Assembly: GCA_023151115.1 (NCBI GenBank)
Contig: JAKLJP010000026.1
Location: 36,589-100,588, forward strand
From: Anaerolineae bacterium
GTDB lineage: Bacteria > Chloroflexota > Anaerolineae > 4572-78 > J111
Reading direction: 5' to 3'
DNA: 64,000 nt
Positions within the stretch are counted from its first letter, which is position 1, and every line of letters begins with the position of its first letter. This document shows, piece by piece, positions 24,802 to 33,941 of this stretch. The translations under genes were made by a program, and so were the position numbers. Under the pieces are notes generated by a model. That model worked only from the letters and a program-made list of their open reading frames with translations, searched no databases and was not told the origin of the DNA.

Positions 24802-25839
24802 ATGATTGCCTCAACAATTACAATTGAACTCTATCCCGCCGAAGGCCGGCAGTGGGCTACGGTTGTGGTCGAAGGGTCTGACGATCCTGCTCTGGCCCTG
24901 GCCGAAGCGGTCAAGGCCCTGGGGGCGGAAATTGCCCGTTTTCACCTGAGCAGCGCCCCGCCGGGCGCGCCCCTGGATTTGGGCACCCTGGAAACTATAT
25001 CCGCTTCAGCCGCGGTCAATCCGGTTTCGGTGAGCAATTTGTTGGGCCTGTCGGAGGTTTTGCCCTGGGAAACGCGTCCGGTGGATGAGGGCATGCTCGA
25101 CTTGCCGCCGGTTGAAATCAGCGCCAGCGACCGGCAACAGCAGTATGAGTTGGTCAAAGCCTGGAAAGCAGCCGGTGGCCGGACCTCGCTGCGCGGCTTT
25201 GACCTGTCGCACCAGGATTTGAGCGGGGTTGATCTGGCCGGAGCGGATTTGAGCCAATCCAATTTGGAAGGGGCCAAACTGACCCATGCCAACCTGGAGA
25301 AGGCCAATCTCAGCCAGGCAATTTTAAGTGTGGCTACTCTGGCCGGGGCCAGCTTGAAACAGGCCACTTTAACCGAAGCCAACCTGATTGAGGTGGATTT
25401 GAGCAAGGTCAATCTTCACCAGGCCGATTTGAGCGGGGCTAACTTGACCGAGGCGACGCTGCGCCAGACAGATTTGAGCCAGGCGGTGTTAACCAAAGCG
25501 ATCTTGAGCCAGGCCAATCTGGTGCGAGTCAATTTAAGTGGGGCTAACCTGGCCGAAGCTAACCTGGCCGAAGCCAATTTGTCGCAGGCGACGCTGGTTG
25601 AAGCCAATTTAACCCAGGCTTTCCTCTACGAAGCTATTCTGACGCGGGCCAATCTAATGGGCGCTAATCTGGAACGGGCTAACCTGAGCCGGGCTAATCT
25701 GGCCCAGGCCGATTTGAGCCATACCAATCTGGCCTACACCGATTTGAGCCTGGCCAACCTGAGCGAGGCCAACTTGAACGAGGCGGTTCTACTTGACACC
25801 GACTTTGACGGCGCTATCATGCCCGATACTAACTTGTGA
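24802..25839 (+). CDS. Pentapeptide-repeat protein
   Basis: Protein of about 345 residues. The first 115 residues form a separate domain of unknown type (IASTITIELYPAEGRQWATV). From about residue 125 there are roughly 40 tandem A(D/N)LXX pentapeptides (GVDLAGADLSQSNLEGAKL and so on), which fold as a right-handed square beta helix. In a few relatives such helices mimic DNA and bind gyrase; for most the role is unknown. The ATG at 24802 follows an AAGGAAA stretch; an upstream TTG (24760) is less likely. Confidence 0.88.
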   Translation: MIASTITIELYPAEGRQWATVVVEGSDDPALALAEAVKALGAEIARFHLSSAPPGAPLDLGTLETISASAAVNPVSVSNLLGLSEVLPWETRPVDEGMLDLPPVEISASDRQQQYELVKAWKAAGGRTSLRGFDLSHQDLSGVDLAGADLSQSNLEGAKLTHANLEKANLSQAILSVATLAGASLKQATLTEANLIEVDLSKVNLHQADLSGANLTEATLRQTDLSQAVLTKAILSQANLVRVNLSGANLAEANLAEANLSQATLVEANLTQAFLYEAILTRANLMGANLERANLSRANLAQADLSHTNLAYTDLSLANLSEANLNEAVLLDTDFDGAIMPDTNL

Positions 25840-25870
25840 GCCAAAAAAGAACTTAGTTCCCATAGGTTCG

Positions 25871-26911
25871 ATGAAAACTCCTGAAATTAACTTCATTCAG
25901 CCCAAACCCACTTTTATGATCCGCCATATTCCCGTTTATGGCGATCTGATCCTCTCACCGATGGCCGGCTTTTCCGACAAGCCCTACCGGCTCATTTGCC
26001 GCGAGTATGGCTCGGCCATGAGCTATACCGAGTTTGTGTCGGTGGATGGTATTTTGCACGACAATGAGCGCACCGGCCAAATGCTGGAGTTTGACCCCTC
26101 GGAACGGCCTATGACCTTCCAAATCTTTGGCAGCGACGAGGTCAAAATCGAGGAAGCGGCCCGGCGCATCGAACAGCTTGGGCCGGATATTATTGATTTG
26201 AATATGGGCTGCTCGGTACCCAAAATTTCGGGCCGGGGGGCCGGGGCGGCCCTGCTGCGCGACCCGGCCAAGATTGGCCGCATTTTTGCCCGGCTGACCC
26301 GCGCCCTGTCGGTTCCTGTGACCGGCAAGATTCGCTTGGGCTGGGATCAGCAGTCGCTCAATTATCTGGAAGTCGCCAAAATTTTGGAAGATAACGGCGC
26401 GGCCCTGATTGCCGTCCACGGACGCACCAAAGCCCAGGCTTACAACGGCCAGGCCAATTGGGACGCCATCGCCGAAATCAAGGCGGCGGTCAAAATCCCG
26501 GTCATCGGCAACGGCGATGTGACCTGCGTGGCCGACATGGAGCGGATCAAGCGGCACACCGGCTGTGATGGGGTGATGATTGCCCGCGCCGCGATTGGCA
26601 ACCCCTGGATTTTTCAGCGCAAAGATATTCACCAAATTACCCTGGCCGAAAAATCAGCGCTGATCCGCCGCCATTTGGATTTAATGCTGGATTTTTATGG
26701 GGTCGAACGAGGGTTGATCCTGTTCCGCAAGCACGTGGTCAAGTATGTGCGCGGGCTGGCCCATATTGCTCAGGTCAAGGCCCAGTTGGTCACCTGCACC
26801 CGCCCGGAGGAGTTCATCGCCTTGATGAACCAATATGAGGCCGAGGCCGGGGAGCGGGCCAGGTATAGCCTGCCGGAGCCGGAACTGCTGGCCCCGGCGT
26901 ATTGCGCCTAA
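25871..26911 (+). CDS. dusB: tRNA-dihydrouridine synthase
   Basis: FMN enzyme that reduces uridines in the tRNA D-loop using NADPH. Motifs: LSPMAGFSDKPYRLICREYG near residue 25, IIDLNMGCSVPKI near 110 with the catalytic Cys, VHGRTKAQAYNGQANWD near 185, PVIGNGDV near 215 and GVMIARAAIGNPWIF near 245. About 346 residues from the ATG at 25871, normal for DusB-type proteins; a downstream ATG at 25916 is a second candidate. It lies 31 bp after the pentapeptide gene. Confidence 0.93.
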   Translation: MKTPEINFIQPKPTFMIRHIPVYGDLILSPMAGFSDKPYRLICREYGSAMSYTEFVSVDGILHDNERTGQMLEFDPSERPMTFQIFGSDEVKIEEAARRIEQLGPDIIDLNMGCSVPKISGRGAGAALLRDPAKIGRIFARLTRALSVPVTGKIRLGWDQQSLNYLEVAKILEDNGAALIAVHGRTKAQAYNGQANWDAIAEIKAAVKIPVIGNGDVTCVADMERIKRHTGCDGVMIARAAIGNPWIFQRKDIHQITLAEKSALIRRHLDLMLDFYGVERGLILFRKHVVKYVRGLAHIAQVKAQLVTCTRPEEFIALMNQYEAEAGERARYSLPEPELLAPAYCA

Positions 26912-26921
26912 TCCGATTCTA

Positions 26922-27002
26922 GCTCACGGATAAACACGGATAAACACAGATTTTTTTCTTGATTCTTATCCTTATCCGTGTCACCTGTGTTCATCCGTGA
27001 GC
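26922..27002. terminator. Inverted repeat between convergent genes
   Basis: GCTCACGGAT (26922-26931) pairs with ATCCGTGAGC (26993-27002); inner CACGGATAAACAC words repeat twice and pair with TTATCCGTGT. It lies between the 3' ends of dusB and the kinase/cyclase gene, followed by CATTTTTT, so it can serve as a bidirectional terminator. Confidence 0.55.
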
Positions 27003-27017
27003 CATTTTTTCAACGAG

Positions 27018-30000
27018 TTACTCAACCACCCCCTCGGTGGGGAGTCGTTGGGCGTAAAAACCCGCTATCTGTTGCAGATAAAAGTGGGCGGCTTTGTCGT
27101 CGGGATAGCTTTGCAGCACTTGTTCAAAATGGGTTTTGGCCTCCGCAAATTCCCCCTCATGGTAGCGACCCAGACCTTGTTCAAAAGTCGTTTTGATCTG
27201 TAGTTTGAGGCCGATAACCTCCGCCGGGTCGCCGTCAAAAACCTCAAACACTGAAATCATTTCCTGCCGGCCCTTGACCGGCGTTTTGCCCAGAAAGCGG
27301 ATGTGGTAGCGGGTCGGTTCTTGAATCTGGCTGAGCACCTCGGTGCTGATGACCATCGCCACGCCGTATAACTTGCTCAAACCTTCCAGGCGGGTGGTCA
27401 CATTGACCGCATCCGAGAGTAGGTCCATTTGCATGCGCTGCACCTCACCGACAGTGCCCAGCATGACCGGGCCGGTATGGATGCCAATTCCAATCTGAAT
27501 AGGCCCTTCTCCTTGCTGCTGCCGGTCAAGATTGTAGCGGGCCACCTCTTGCAACTGGGCAATGGCGGCATCCAGTGCATCTTCAACCCGGTCCGGAAAA
27601 ACGGCCATCAGGCCATCGCCCATATATTTGGCAATCGAGCCGCGATGCTGGCGGATGATGGGGCTGACCCGGCTCAGATAGGCATTGACAAAGTCGAAAT
27701 TCTCTTGTGGGGTCATCTTTTCAGAGAGGGTGGTAAAGGAGCGAATATCCGAGACCAGGATGGTCATATTTTGCTGTACCTGGTCGCCCAACTTGACCTT
27801 GACGATATTTTCTTTTTGCAGGAAGCGCAGAAACTCAAATGGCACAAAGCGGCTGGCGGCCTGGGTTAGCTCCACCTGGCGGGTGTACAGCCTGGCGTTT
27901 TCAATCGAGATAGCGGCCTGGGCCGAAAGGATATTCAAGACTTCGAGCCGGTCGGGGGTAAACGCGCCGGTGGCGAGATTATTTTCCAGGTAAAGCATCC
28001 CGTTAAGTTTGCCTTGATTAATCAACGGGGCGCACAAAATAGATTTAGGTTGACGCTGAACAATGTAAGGGTCTTGAGTAAAGAGACCTTCGTGCGCGGC
28101 GTCGTTCAGAACAACATTTTCTCTGGTTCTGGCAACATAATTAATGATAGCGTGGGACAAATTTCCAACTTGCGTAAGTACAGGCGCCGATTGTAACGCC
28201 TTTATCTCAGCCTCAGCCTTAGCCTCAACCCGAGCCTCCGCCTCAACTACCCAACGACCCTCTTCCTCCAACACAAGATAGCCGCGCTGCGCCCCGGCGT
28301 TCTCGATGACAATTTTCATCAACTTTTCCAGCAACCGATCAAGCATAATTTCGCCGGAGATTGCTTGAGAGGCTTTGAGGACACTGGCTAAATCTAAAAT
28401 GCTGGAGGCGGTTTCACCTGTGTCGGTGGTCGGAGTTGTTGAGGTCGCTAATTCGCGCGACCGGGCCTCAGCCTGGATTAAAAATTGCGGATAGCGGGCC
28501 TCTAAGTCCTTGACCTTGGCCGTTGCGCCCCAACGCCGGTAGGCGTAATGGGCATCGCGCAGGTAGTGCTGAGCCAGCCGGGTTTGCCCTTTGAGCAGAT
28601 AAAACTTGCCCGCCAGTTCATAGGCCAGAGCTTCCTCGCTGAGAAATTCGTTTTCCTGGGCCAGATCAATGGCTTTATCGTAATATTCTCTGGCCGCTCC
28701 ATCCTGGCCCAATACGCGCGCCCGTTCAGCCTCAACCAAATAATACTTGTGCAAATAGTTCATGGGGCCGTGTCCAGCCCAGGTTTTCATCTTTTCCTGA
28801 TTGGCGTTCACTTTTTCTAACAGTTGTTCTTGCTCAGCGTTGTCGGCGTCTGGAAAAATAGCCAATCGAATCAGGGAGTCGTAAAGGTAAAAAATGGGAA
28901 TGTAAAGCGATCCAATCACGCCGCCGGAGTATTGTTCAGCCAGCGGTACGTTTTCAAGGGCCTGGCGGTAATCTTGAAATAGATAGTAGGGGATCATCTT
29001 ATTGAGGTAGACATAAAAAAGCGAGGTTCGATCATTCACTTCCAGCATAAACGGCAGCATTTCGGCTTCGTTGTATATTTCGCCGGTCAAATTGCCTGGG
29101 TCTTTAGTGGGATTAATCAAATTGAGGATTGACTGATGGTAGATTTTGAGAAAATTCACCGTTAGCTGCTGGTTCAGTTGGGCAACTGCCTCGGTGTAAG
29201 CGGCCATCTCTCGTTCAACCAGGGCCAACTCCCGGCCCGTAAAGTATAAACTGATGCAGTACAGGAAAGCGCAGTAGGAGCCAAACACCAGGTCGCCGGT
29301 TTCCAGTCCACTTTGATAGCCATCCCGCCCCTGGACGGTGACCCGGAGATGCTCTTTCCAATGCCTGATGATGATATTGTAGATAAAACAGAGTTTGGCG
29401 GTATATTCTTTGGCATTGAACCGTTCCATCAACCTTAAGGCCAGTTGACCAAACTGATAGCCGGAGTCAATATCGCCCACGACCCCGCACAGAATAATGG
29501 CATAAGAGCCGTATACAAAAGCGGACTCGCGCGCATTCCCGTATTGGAGCGACAAATTGAGTTGTTTTAAGACCAGCAGCGAATACAGTTCAGGGCCGGC
29601 GATATAGGCGGCGGTATTCACACTGTTCATGATGCGCATGGCGGCCAGTTTGAGCGGGTCGGTCATTTCGGGCAAATCGTATAACGCTTCGATGGGCTGC
29701 CCGGCTAAAGCGGCCTGCGTTTCGCCCAGTAAGGCAAATACATCGTCAAAGGTTGGTTGGGGAGGGAACTCGACTCCCAAAAGGGCCAGCACTTCTTGGG
29801 CCATTTGCAGCGCCTCGAAGAACTGCATGTTGCCGGTTCTGGCTTGAATTTTAACGTCGTAGGCCGCCACTTTATCCAGCGGCAATTTGGCGTGTTGTAG
29901 CACGACGCCGGTTAATTGCTCCATTTGTTCGTAGTTGCCGCTAAAATAAGATGCTTCTGCTGTTTCCAGGTGGAACAGTAAAGTTAAATCGTAGCGACGC

Positions 30001-32432
30001 TCCCAGCTATCCGTTCCATTCAGATGAAGCGGTTCATCCTGGGCAGCGCGCGGAGGATTTATTAATCCCAGGCCAAACTTTAGGTAATGAAAGGCCGGTT
30101 GATAGGCGGCCGCGGCCTTGGCTTTTTTGCCGGCCAGCAGGTTCAACTCTGCCAGTTCATCCCGCTCGGCCTGTGGCTGCGGTTCACCGCCCAGGTTCAG
30201 TTGGTTGACAATATCAAAGATGACCTCCTCACGTTTGTCGGGGGGTGTATTCCGCAGCAGGAGTTGGCCCACCCGACGGTGGACGGCCTGTTTGTCAGCC
30301 TCAGGAATGAGCGAATAGGCGGCTTGTTGGATACGGTCGTGAGCAAACTTGTAGACAACGCTGACCTCCTCGGTCAACCCCTCAACCTCAAGCTCAACCA
30401 ATTTATAGGCTTCGTCCAGAGGTAAAATCAGCCCCTCGGCAATAGCCGGCCCCAGGACGATAGCTGTTTCGCGGGGTGATTTTTCATAGACAACGGCCAG
30501 CGTTTGCAAATCAAACTGGTTGCCGGTGCAGGCCGCCAGCTTCAATACCTGCTGCGTTTGTTCGGCTAACCTTTGCACCTTTTGGGCCATCAGTTCGACC
30601 ACGTTATCGGTGATATCCTGCCCTTGAATTTGGGCCAAATCCCACTGCCATCCCCCCTCACTATCGCTAGAGGGCGGCAAAAAGGTTAATAACTCCTCGG
30701 TATGGAGCGATTTTAAGAACTCGTTCAGAAAGAAGGGGTTGCCGCCCGTTTTCGCCAGCACCAACTCGGCCAGCGGTTTGGCTCTCTCCGGCGAGCAGTT
30801 GAGCGTATCGGCAATTAATTGATTAACGTGGAACAGGCTTAAGGGTCCCAAGATAATATCATTCACTCTCGCTCCGACCTGGCGGATTTCGGCCAGAGTC
30901 ACCATCAAGGGATGAGTCTGGCTGACCTCGTTATCGCGATAGGCCCCAATAACAAACAGATAAGGGCTATCCGAGGCGGTCATGAGCAATTTGAGCAATT
31001 TGAGCGAAGCGCCATCGGCCCACTGTAAATCATCCAGAAATAGAACCAGGGGATGTTCGGCCTTAGTAAACACATGAATAAAGTTTTGAAAAACCAGGTT
31101 GAAGCGATTTTGCGCTTCGGCAATCCCCAACAAGGGAACTTCGGGCTGCGGGCCGATAATCAATTCTACTTCGGGAATAACATCAATAATCACCTGACCG
31201 TTGGGGCCGAGGGCCGCGAGCAGTTTTTCGCGCCAGGTCTCGATTTCACGCTCACTTTCGGTTAAAAGCTGGCGTATCAGGGAGCGAAAGGCTTGTACCA
31301 ACGAGGCATAAGGAATATCTCTTTGAAATTGATCAAATTTACCGGCAATAAAATAACCACGCTGCCAGGTGATTGGCTTATAAATTTCCTGGACCAGCGC
31401 CGACTTACCGATGCCAGAATAGCCCGAAACCAGCATCAGTTCGCTGCTGCCCTGGCTGACCCGCTCAAACGCGGCCAGCAAGGTGTCAATTTCCTGCTGG
31501 CGTCCATACAACTTTTGCGGAATTTGGAATCGGTCGGAAATATCGTGCTGACCAAGGAGGAAGGGGTCAATTCGCTCGGCCGAGCACCACTGGCGCAGAC
31601 ACTCCTCTAAATCGGCCTTAAGTCCATAGGCTGATTGGTAACGGTCTTCGGCGTTTTTAGCCATCAATTTTAGCACAATGTCAGAAACAGGCTGGGGAAT
31701 ATCTGGCCTTAATTCATGCGGGGGGATGGGGGGAGTGGCAATATGGGAATGCACCAACTCCATGGCATCGGCGGTTGAGAAAGGTAGTTGGCCGGTGAGT
31801 AATTCATAAAAAGTCACCCCCAGCGAGTAAAAGTCGGTCCGGTAATCTATGGCGCGGTTCATCCGCCCTGTTTGTTCAGGGGAGATATAGGCCAGGGTTC
31901 CTTCCAGGACATTGGGATTACGCAGGGTCGGGTTCTCACGGGTGAGGGCCGTGGAGATGCCAAAGTCAATAAATTTGAGTTGGCCGGTGGTTGGGTTCAA
32001 AACGATGTTAGATGGGTTGACATCTTTGTGCATAATATGCCGTTGATGCACTTGGCCTAAAATATCGGTGATCTGAATAGCCAGCGGCAGAAACTTGCTC
32101 AAGGTCAATTTACCGGTCAGCCCCAAGCGGTTTAAAGACTCACCCCCAAAATCTTCCAGGACGATGACCCAGCGTTGCTGGTTGGTTTCCAGACTGTAGG
32201 CCGCCACCACCCCCTGCAAGGCATGCCCGGGGTCGGGTGAAGGGTTCAGATTTTTGGTTCTTTCATACTCCCGTTTGAACCAGGCAATTTTTTCGGGGGG
32301 AGGATAGGTCTGGTTGAGCATTTTGAGAACAACAGGTTGATTATCTGCTTCTCTCGCTGCCCGAAAAATCAACGAGTTTCTACTTTCATGAATCGTTTCA
32401 TTAACCCGGTAGCCTGAAATAGTGACTGCCAT
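27018..32432 (-). CDS. Ser/Thr kinase - AAA ATPase - TPR - GAF - nucleotide cyclase fusion, likely TOMM-associated
   Basis: Giant signalling protein of about 1804 residues. Order: protein kinase (1-270; Lys in VVLKMLNQ, HKDVNPSN in place of the HRD loop, FIDFGIS, GTLAYISPEQTGR), AAA_16 ATPase (from about 305; SGYSGIGKSALVQE, LFLDDLQWAD), a long helical/TPR middle (about 650-1330), GAF (about 1390-1535), class III adenylate/guanylate cyclase (about 1555-1735; metal Asp in LVSDIRSFT and YMGDGLMAVF; NVTTRL) and a final TPR. The Lys in IAKYMGDG and the Asp of LLSDAVN favour ATP as substrate. ATG 32432 has GGAGAGG upstream and lies 1 bp past the P450 stop codon, so the two are co-translated. I recall a TIGRFAMs family of kinase/cyclase fusions defined by neighbourhood with TOMM peptides; this gene fits that description. 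Its function there is unknown. Confidence 0.9.
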   Translation of the reverse strand: MAVTISGYRVNETIHESRNSLIFRAAREADNQPVVLKMLNQTYPPPEKIAWFKREYERTKNLNPSPDPGHALQGVVAAYSLETNQQRWVIVLEDFGGESLNRLGLTGKLTLSKFLPLAIQITDILGQVHQRHIMHKDVNPSNIVLNPTTGQLKFIDFGISTALTRENPTLRNPNVLEGTLAYISPEQTGRMNRAIDYRTDFYSLGVTFYELLTGQLPFSTADAMELVHSHIATPPIPPHELRPDIPQPVSDIVLKLMAKNAEDRYQSAYGLKADLEECLRQWCSAERIDPFLLGQHDISDRFQIPQKLYGRQQEIDTLLAAFERVSQGSSELMLVSGYSGIGKSALVQEIYKPITWQRGYFIAGKFDQFQRDIPYASLVQAFRSLIRQLLTESEREIETWREKLLAALGPNGQVIIDVIPEVELIIGPQPEVPLLGIAEAQNRFNLVFQNFIHVFTKAEHPLVLFLDDLQWADGASLKLLKLLMTASDSPYLFVIGAYRDNEVSQTHPLMVTLAEIRQVGARVNDIILGPLSLFHVNQLIADTLNCSPERAKPLAELVLAKTGGNPFFLNEFLKSLHTEELLTFLPPSSDSEGGWQWDLAQIQGQDITDNVVELMAQKVQRLAEQTQQVLKLAACTGNQFDLQTLAVVYEKSPRETAIVLGPAIAEGLILPLDEAYKLVELEVEGLTEEVSVVYKFAHDRIQQAAYSLIPEADKQAVHRRVGQLLLRNTPPDKREEVIFDIVNQLNLGGEPQPQAERDELAELNLLAGKKAKAAAAYQPAFHYLKFGLGLINPPRAAQDEPLHLNGTDSWERRYDLTLLFHLETAEASYFSGNYEQMEQLTGVVLQHAKLPLDKVAAYDVKIQARTGNMQFFEALQMAQEVLALLGVEFPPQPTFDDVFALLGETQAALAGQPIEALYDLPEMTDPLKLAAMRIMNSVNTAAYIAGPELYSLLVLKQLNLSLQYGNARESAFVYGSYAIILCGVVGDIDSGYQFGQLALRLMERFNAKEYTAKLCFIYNIIIRHWKEHLRVTVQGRDGYQSGLETGDLVFGSYCAFLYCISLYFTGRELALVEREMAAYTEAVAQLNQQLTVNFLKIYHQSILNLINPTKDPGNLTGEIYNEAEMLPFMLEVNDRTSLFYVYLNKMIPYYLFQDYRQALENVPLAEQYSGGVIGSLYIPIFYLYDSLIRLAIFPDADNAEQEQLLEKVNANQEKMKTWAGHGPMNYLHKYYLVEAERARVLGQDGAAREYYDKAIDLAQENEFLSEEALAYELAGKFYLLKGQTRLAQHYLRDAHYAYRRWGATAKVKDLEARYPQFLIQAEARSRELATSTTPTTDTGETASSILDLASVLKASQAISGEIMLDRLLEKLMKIVIENAGAQRGYLVLEEEGRWVVEAEARVEAKAEAEIKALQSAPVLTQVGNLSHAIINYVARTRENVVLNDAAHEGLFTQDPYIVQRQPKSILCAPLINQGKLNGMLYLENNLATGAFTPDRLEVLNILSAQAAISIENARLYTRQVELTQAASRFVPFEFLRFLQKENIVKVKLGDQVQQNMTILVSDIRSFTTLSEKMTPQENFDFVNAYLSRVSPIIRQHRGSIAKYMGDGLMAVFPDRVEDALDAAIAQLQEVARYNLDRQQQGEGPIQIGIGIHTGPVMLGTVGEVQRMQMDLLSDAVNVTTRLEGLSKLYGVAMVISTEVLSQIQEPTRYHIRFLGKTPVKGRQEMISVFEVFDGDPAEVIGLKLQIKTTFEQGLGRYHEGEFAEAKTHFEQVLQSYPDDKAAHFYLQQIAGFYAQRLPTEGVVE

Positions 32433-32433
32433 T

Positions 32434-33849
32434 TTATCCTCTCCCCATTTCATTAAGGTGTTGACGCGCTGACACTTGCATATAGGTTTCTTGGGCGGGG
32501 CGTATCGTTAGCGAAACGGTGGGCACAATAACCTGATTGGGAGCGAGAGTCAAACGATACGCCTGGGCAATTGTCGCCAAGATTAACCTGACTTCTAACA
32601 GGGCCAGTCCAGCGCCAATACAATAACGCGGCCCGGCCCCAAAAGGCAGAAAAGCATACTTGTAAACCGGTTTTGTATTTTCTTTGCTAAAACGCTCCGG
32701 CCAAAACCGTTCCGGCTGTTCAAAATTTCGTGGGTCGCGCTGGAGCAGATAAGGGCTAACATAAATGAGCGTCCCTTTTTTTAAGATATAATCGCCCACC
32801 TGCGTATCTTCGGCTACTTCACGCACAATCATCAAGGAAGAGGCGTAGAAGCGCATGGATTCTTTAATTACCATTTCGGCATAGGGTAAGCCGGATAAGT
32901 CGTCTGCACCCGGTGTTCGCCCTTTTAGGGAGCTGTCTAATTCCTCGTAAACTCTGGTTTCGACTTCAGGATTTTGGGTGAGCGCATAAAATAACCAGAT
33001 TAAGGTGGTGGGGATAGTGTGATGACCGGCAAAAAATAATTGAAGCACTTCGTTGACCACTTCCTCGTGGGTGAGCCGCTGGCCCGCTTCATCAGTCGCC
33101 TGTAAGAGAAAAGAGAGCATATCCCCGCGCTCTTCTTGAGACATGAAACGGGCTTTCATGATCGCCAAAAGGGTATCCATGGTTGGCCCGGCCCGCCGCC
33201 GCCTCAGGGAAACAGGGGCGGCGTCAGCGTTATTTTGGGTTGCCGTAAAATCCTCACCCATCGCTTCCGCGAAATTGATGATGCCCGATCTTTTGGCGTT
33301 TTCAATGGGCGTCCCAAAACCTTCTAATTCGGCGTCAAGAATCGTCCGGGCTGCAATCCGGGCGGTCAGCGTCAAGAATTCTTCATCTATGTTGACCCGC
33401 GCACCGGGCCGCCAGCCGGCAATCATATCCTGAGTACAGGCAACGATAGTTGTGGCATAAGGGGCCATCAGGTGGGGGTGAAAGGCAGGCTGCACCAGGC
33501 GGCGGCGGCATTTCCAGGCATCGCCTTCCAATGAAGAGAGCGCATCACCCCAATTTCCCCGCAGCGAAGCCTTAAGAAAATCTGGTTTCTTGAATTTTTG
33601 CCACTCATCAACAAATACCTGCTGCACAAAATCGGTGTGATTGAGCAAAACAATAGTATCGCCGCGCAAGCCCGTTGTTTTTTTTATATGCTTGGAATAG
33701 ATGTAATCTCCGATTAACTGCAAGGAGACGATATCGCCGTAAGTTTCAACCATCTCGCTCACAAAACCGAGCGGGTCAATTTTATAGCGCAGCGAATTGC
33801 TAAGGCCGAGAAAGCCTCCCGGCGGTCCCGGCGGCTCTTGATGAAGCAT
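32434..33849 (-). CDS. Cytochrome P450
   Basis: Soluble heme-thiolate monooxygenase of 471 residues. Signatures: the I-helix FFAGHHTIPTT near 280 (AGxxT), ExxR in KESMRFY near 340, PERFWPERF near 395, and heme-binding FLPFGAGPRYCIGAG with Cys near 420. The N-terminus (PPGPPGGFLGL) lacks a membrane anchor. It is transcribed after the YcaO gene and directly before the kinase/cyclase gene. By context it may oxidise the modified peptide; in this cluster no SagB-type azoline dehydrogenase is present, so the P450 is the only visible oxidase. That role is inference. A redox partner gene is not nearby. Confidence 0.93.
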   Translation of the reverse strand: MLHQEPPGPPGGFLGLSNSLRYKIDPLGFVSEMVETYGDIVSLQLIGDYIYSKHIKKTTGLRGDTIVLLNHTDFVQQVFVDEWQKFKKPDFLKASLRGNWGDALSSLEGDAWKCRRRLVQPAFHPHLMAPYATTIVACTQDMIAGWRPGARVNIDEEFLTLTARIAARTILDAELEGFGTPIENAKRSGIINFAEAMGEDFTATQNNADAAPVSLRRRRAGPTMDTLLAIMKARFMSQEERGDMLSFLLQATDEAGQRLTHEEVVNEVLQLFFAGHHTIPTTLIWLFYALTQNPEVETRVYEELDSSLKGRTPGADDLSGLPYAEMVIKESMRFYASSLMIVREVAEDTQVGDYILKKGTLIYVSPYLLQRDPRNFEQPERFWPERFSKENTKPVYKYAFLPFGAGPRYCIGAGLALLEVRLILATIAQAYRLTLAPNQVIVPTVSLTIRPAQETYMQVSARQHLNEMGRG

Positions 33850-33878
33850 GATGATAGATATCCCTCATAATGTTTGGG

Positions 33879-33936
33879 GTAGGGGCACGGCCTCGCGCCT
33901 GCCCTGTAGAGGGCGACTGCCAGGGTACGCCCCTAC
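33879..33936. repeat. Hairpin between the YcaO and P450 genes
   Basis: GTAGGGGC (33879-33886) pairs with GCCCCTAC (33929-33936), with further pairing of CCTGCCCT and AGGGCGACTG words inside. It fills most of the 92-bp gap between the two genes. Confidence 0.55.
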
Positions 33937-33941
33937 AAAAG

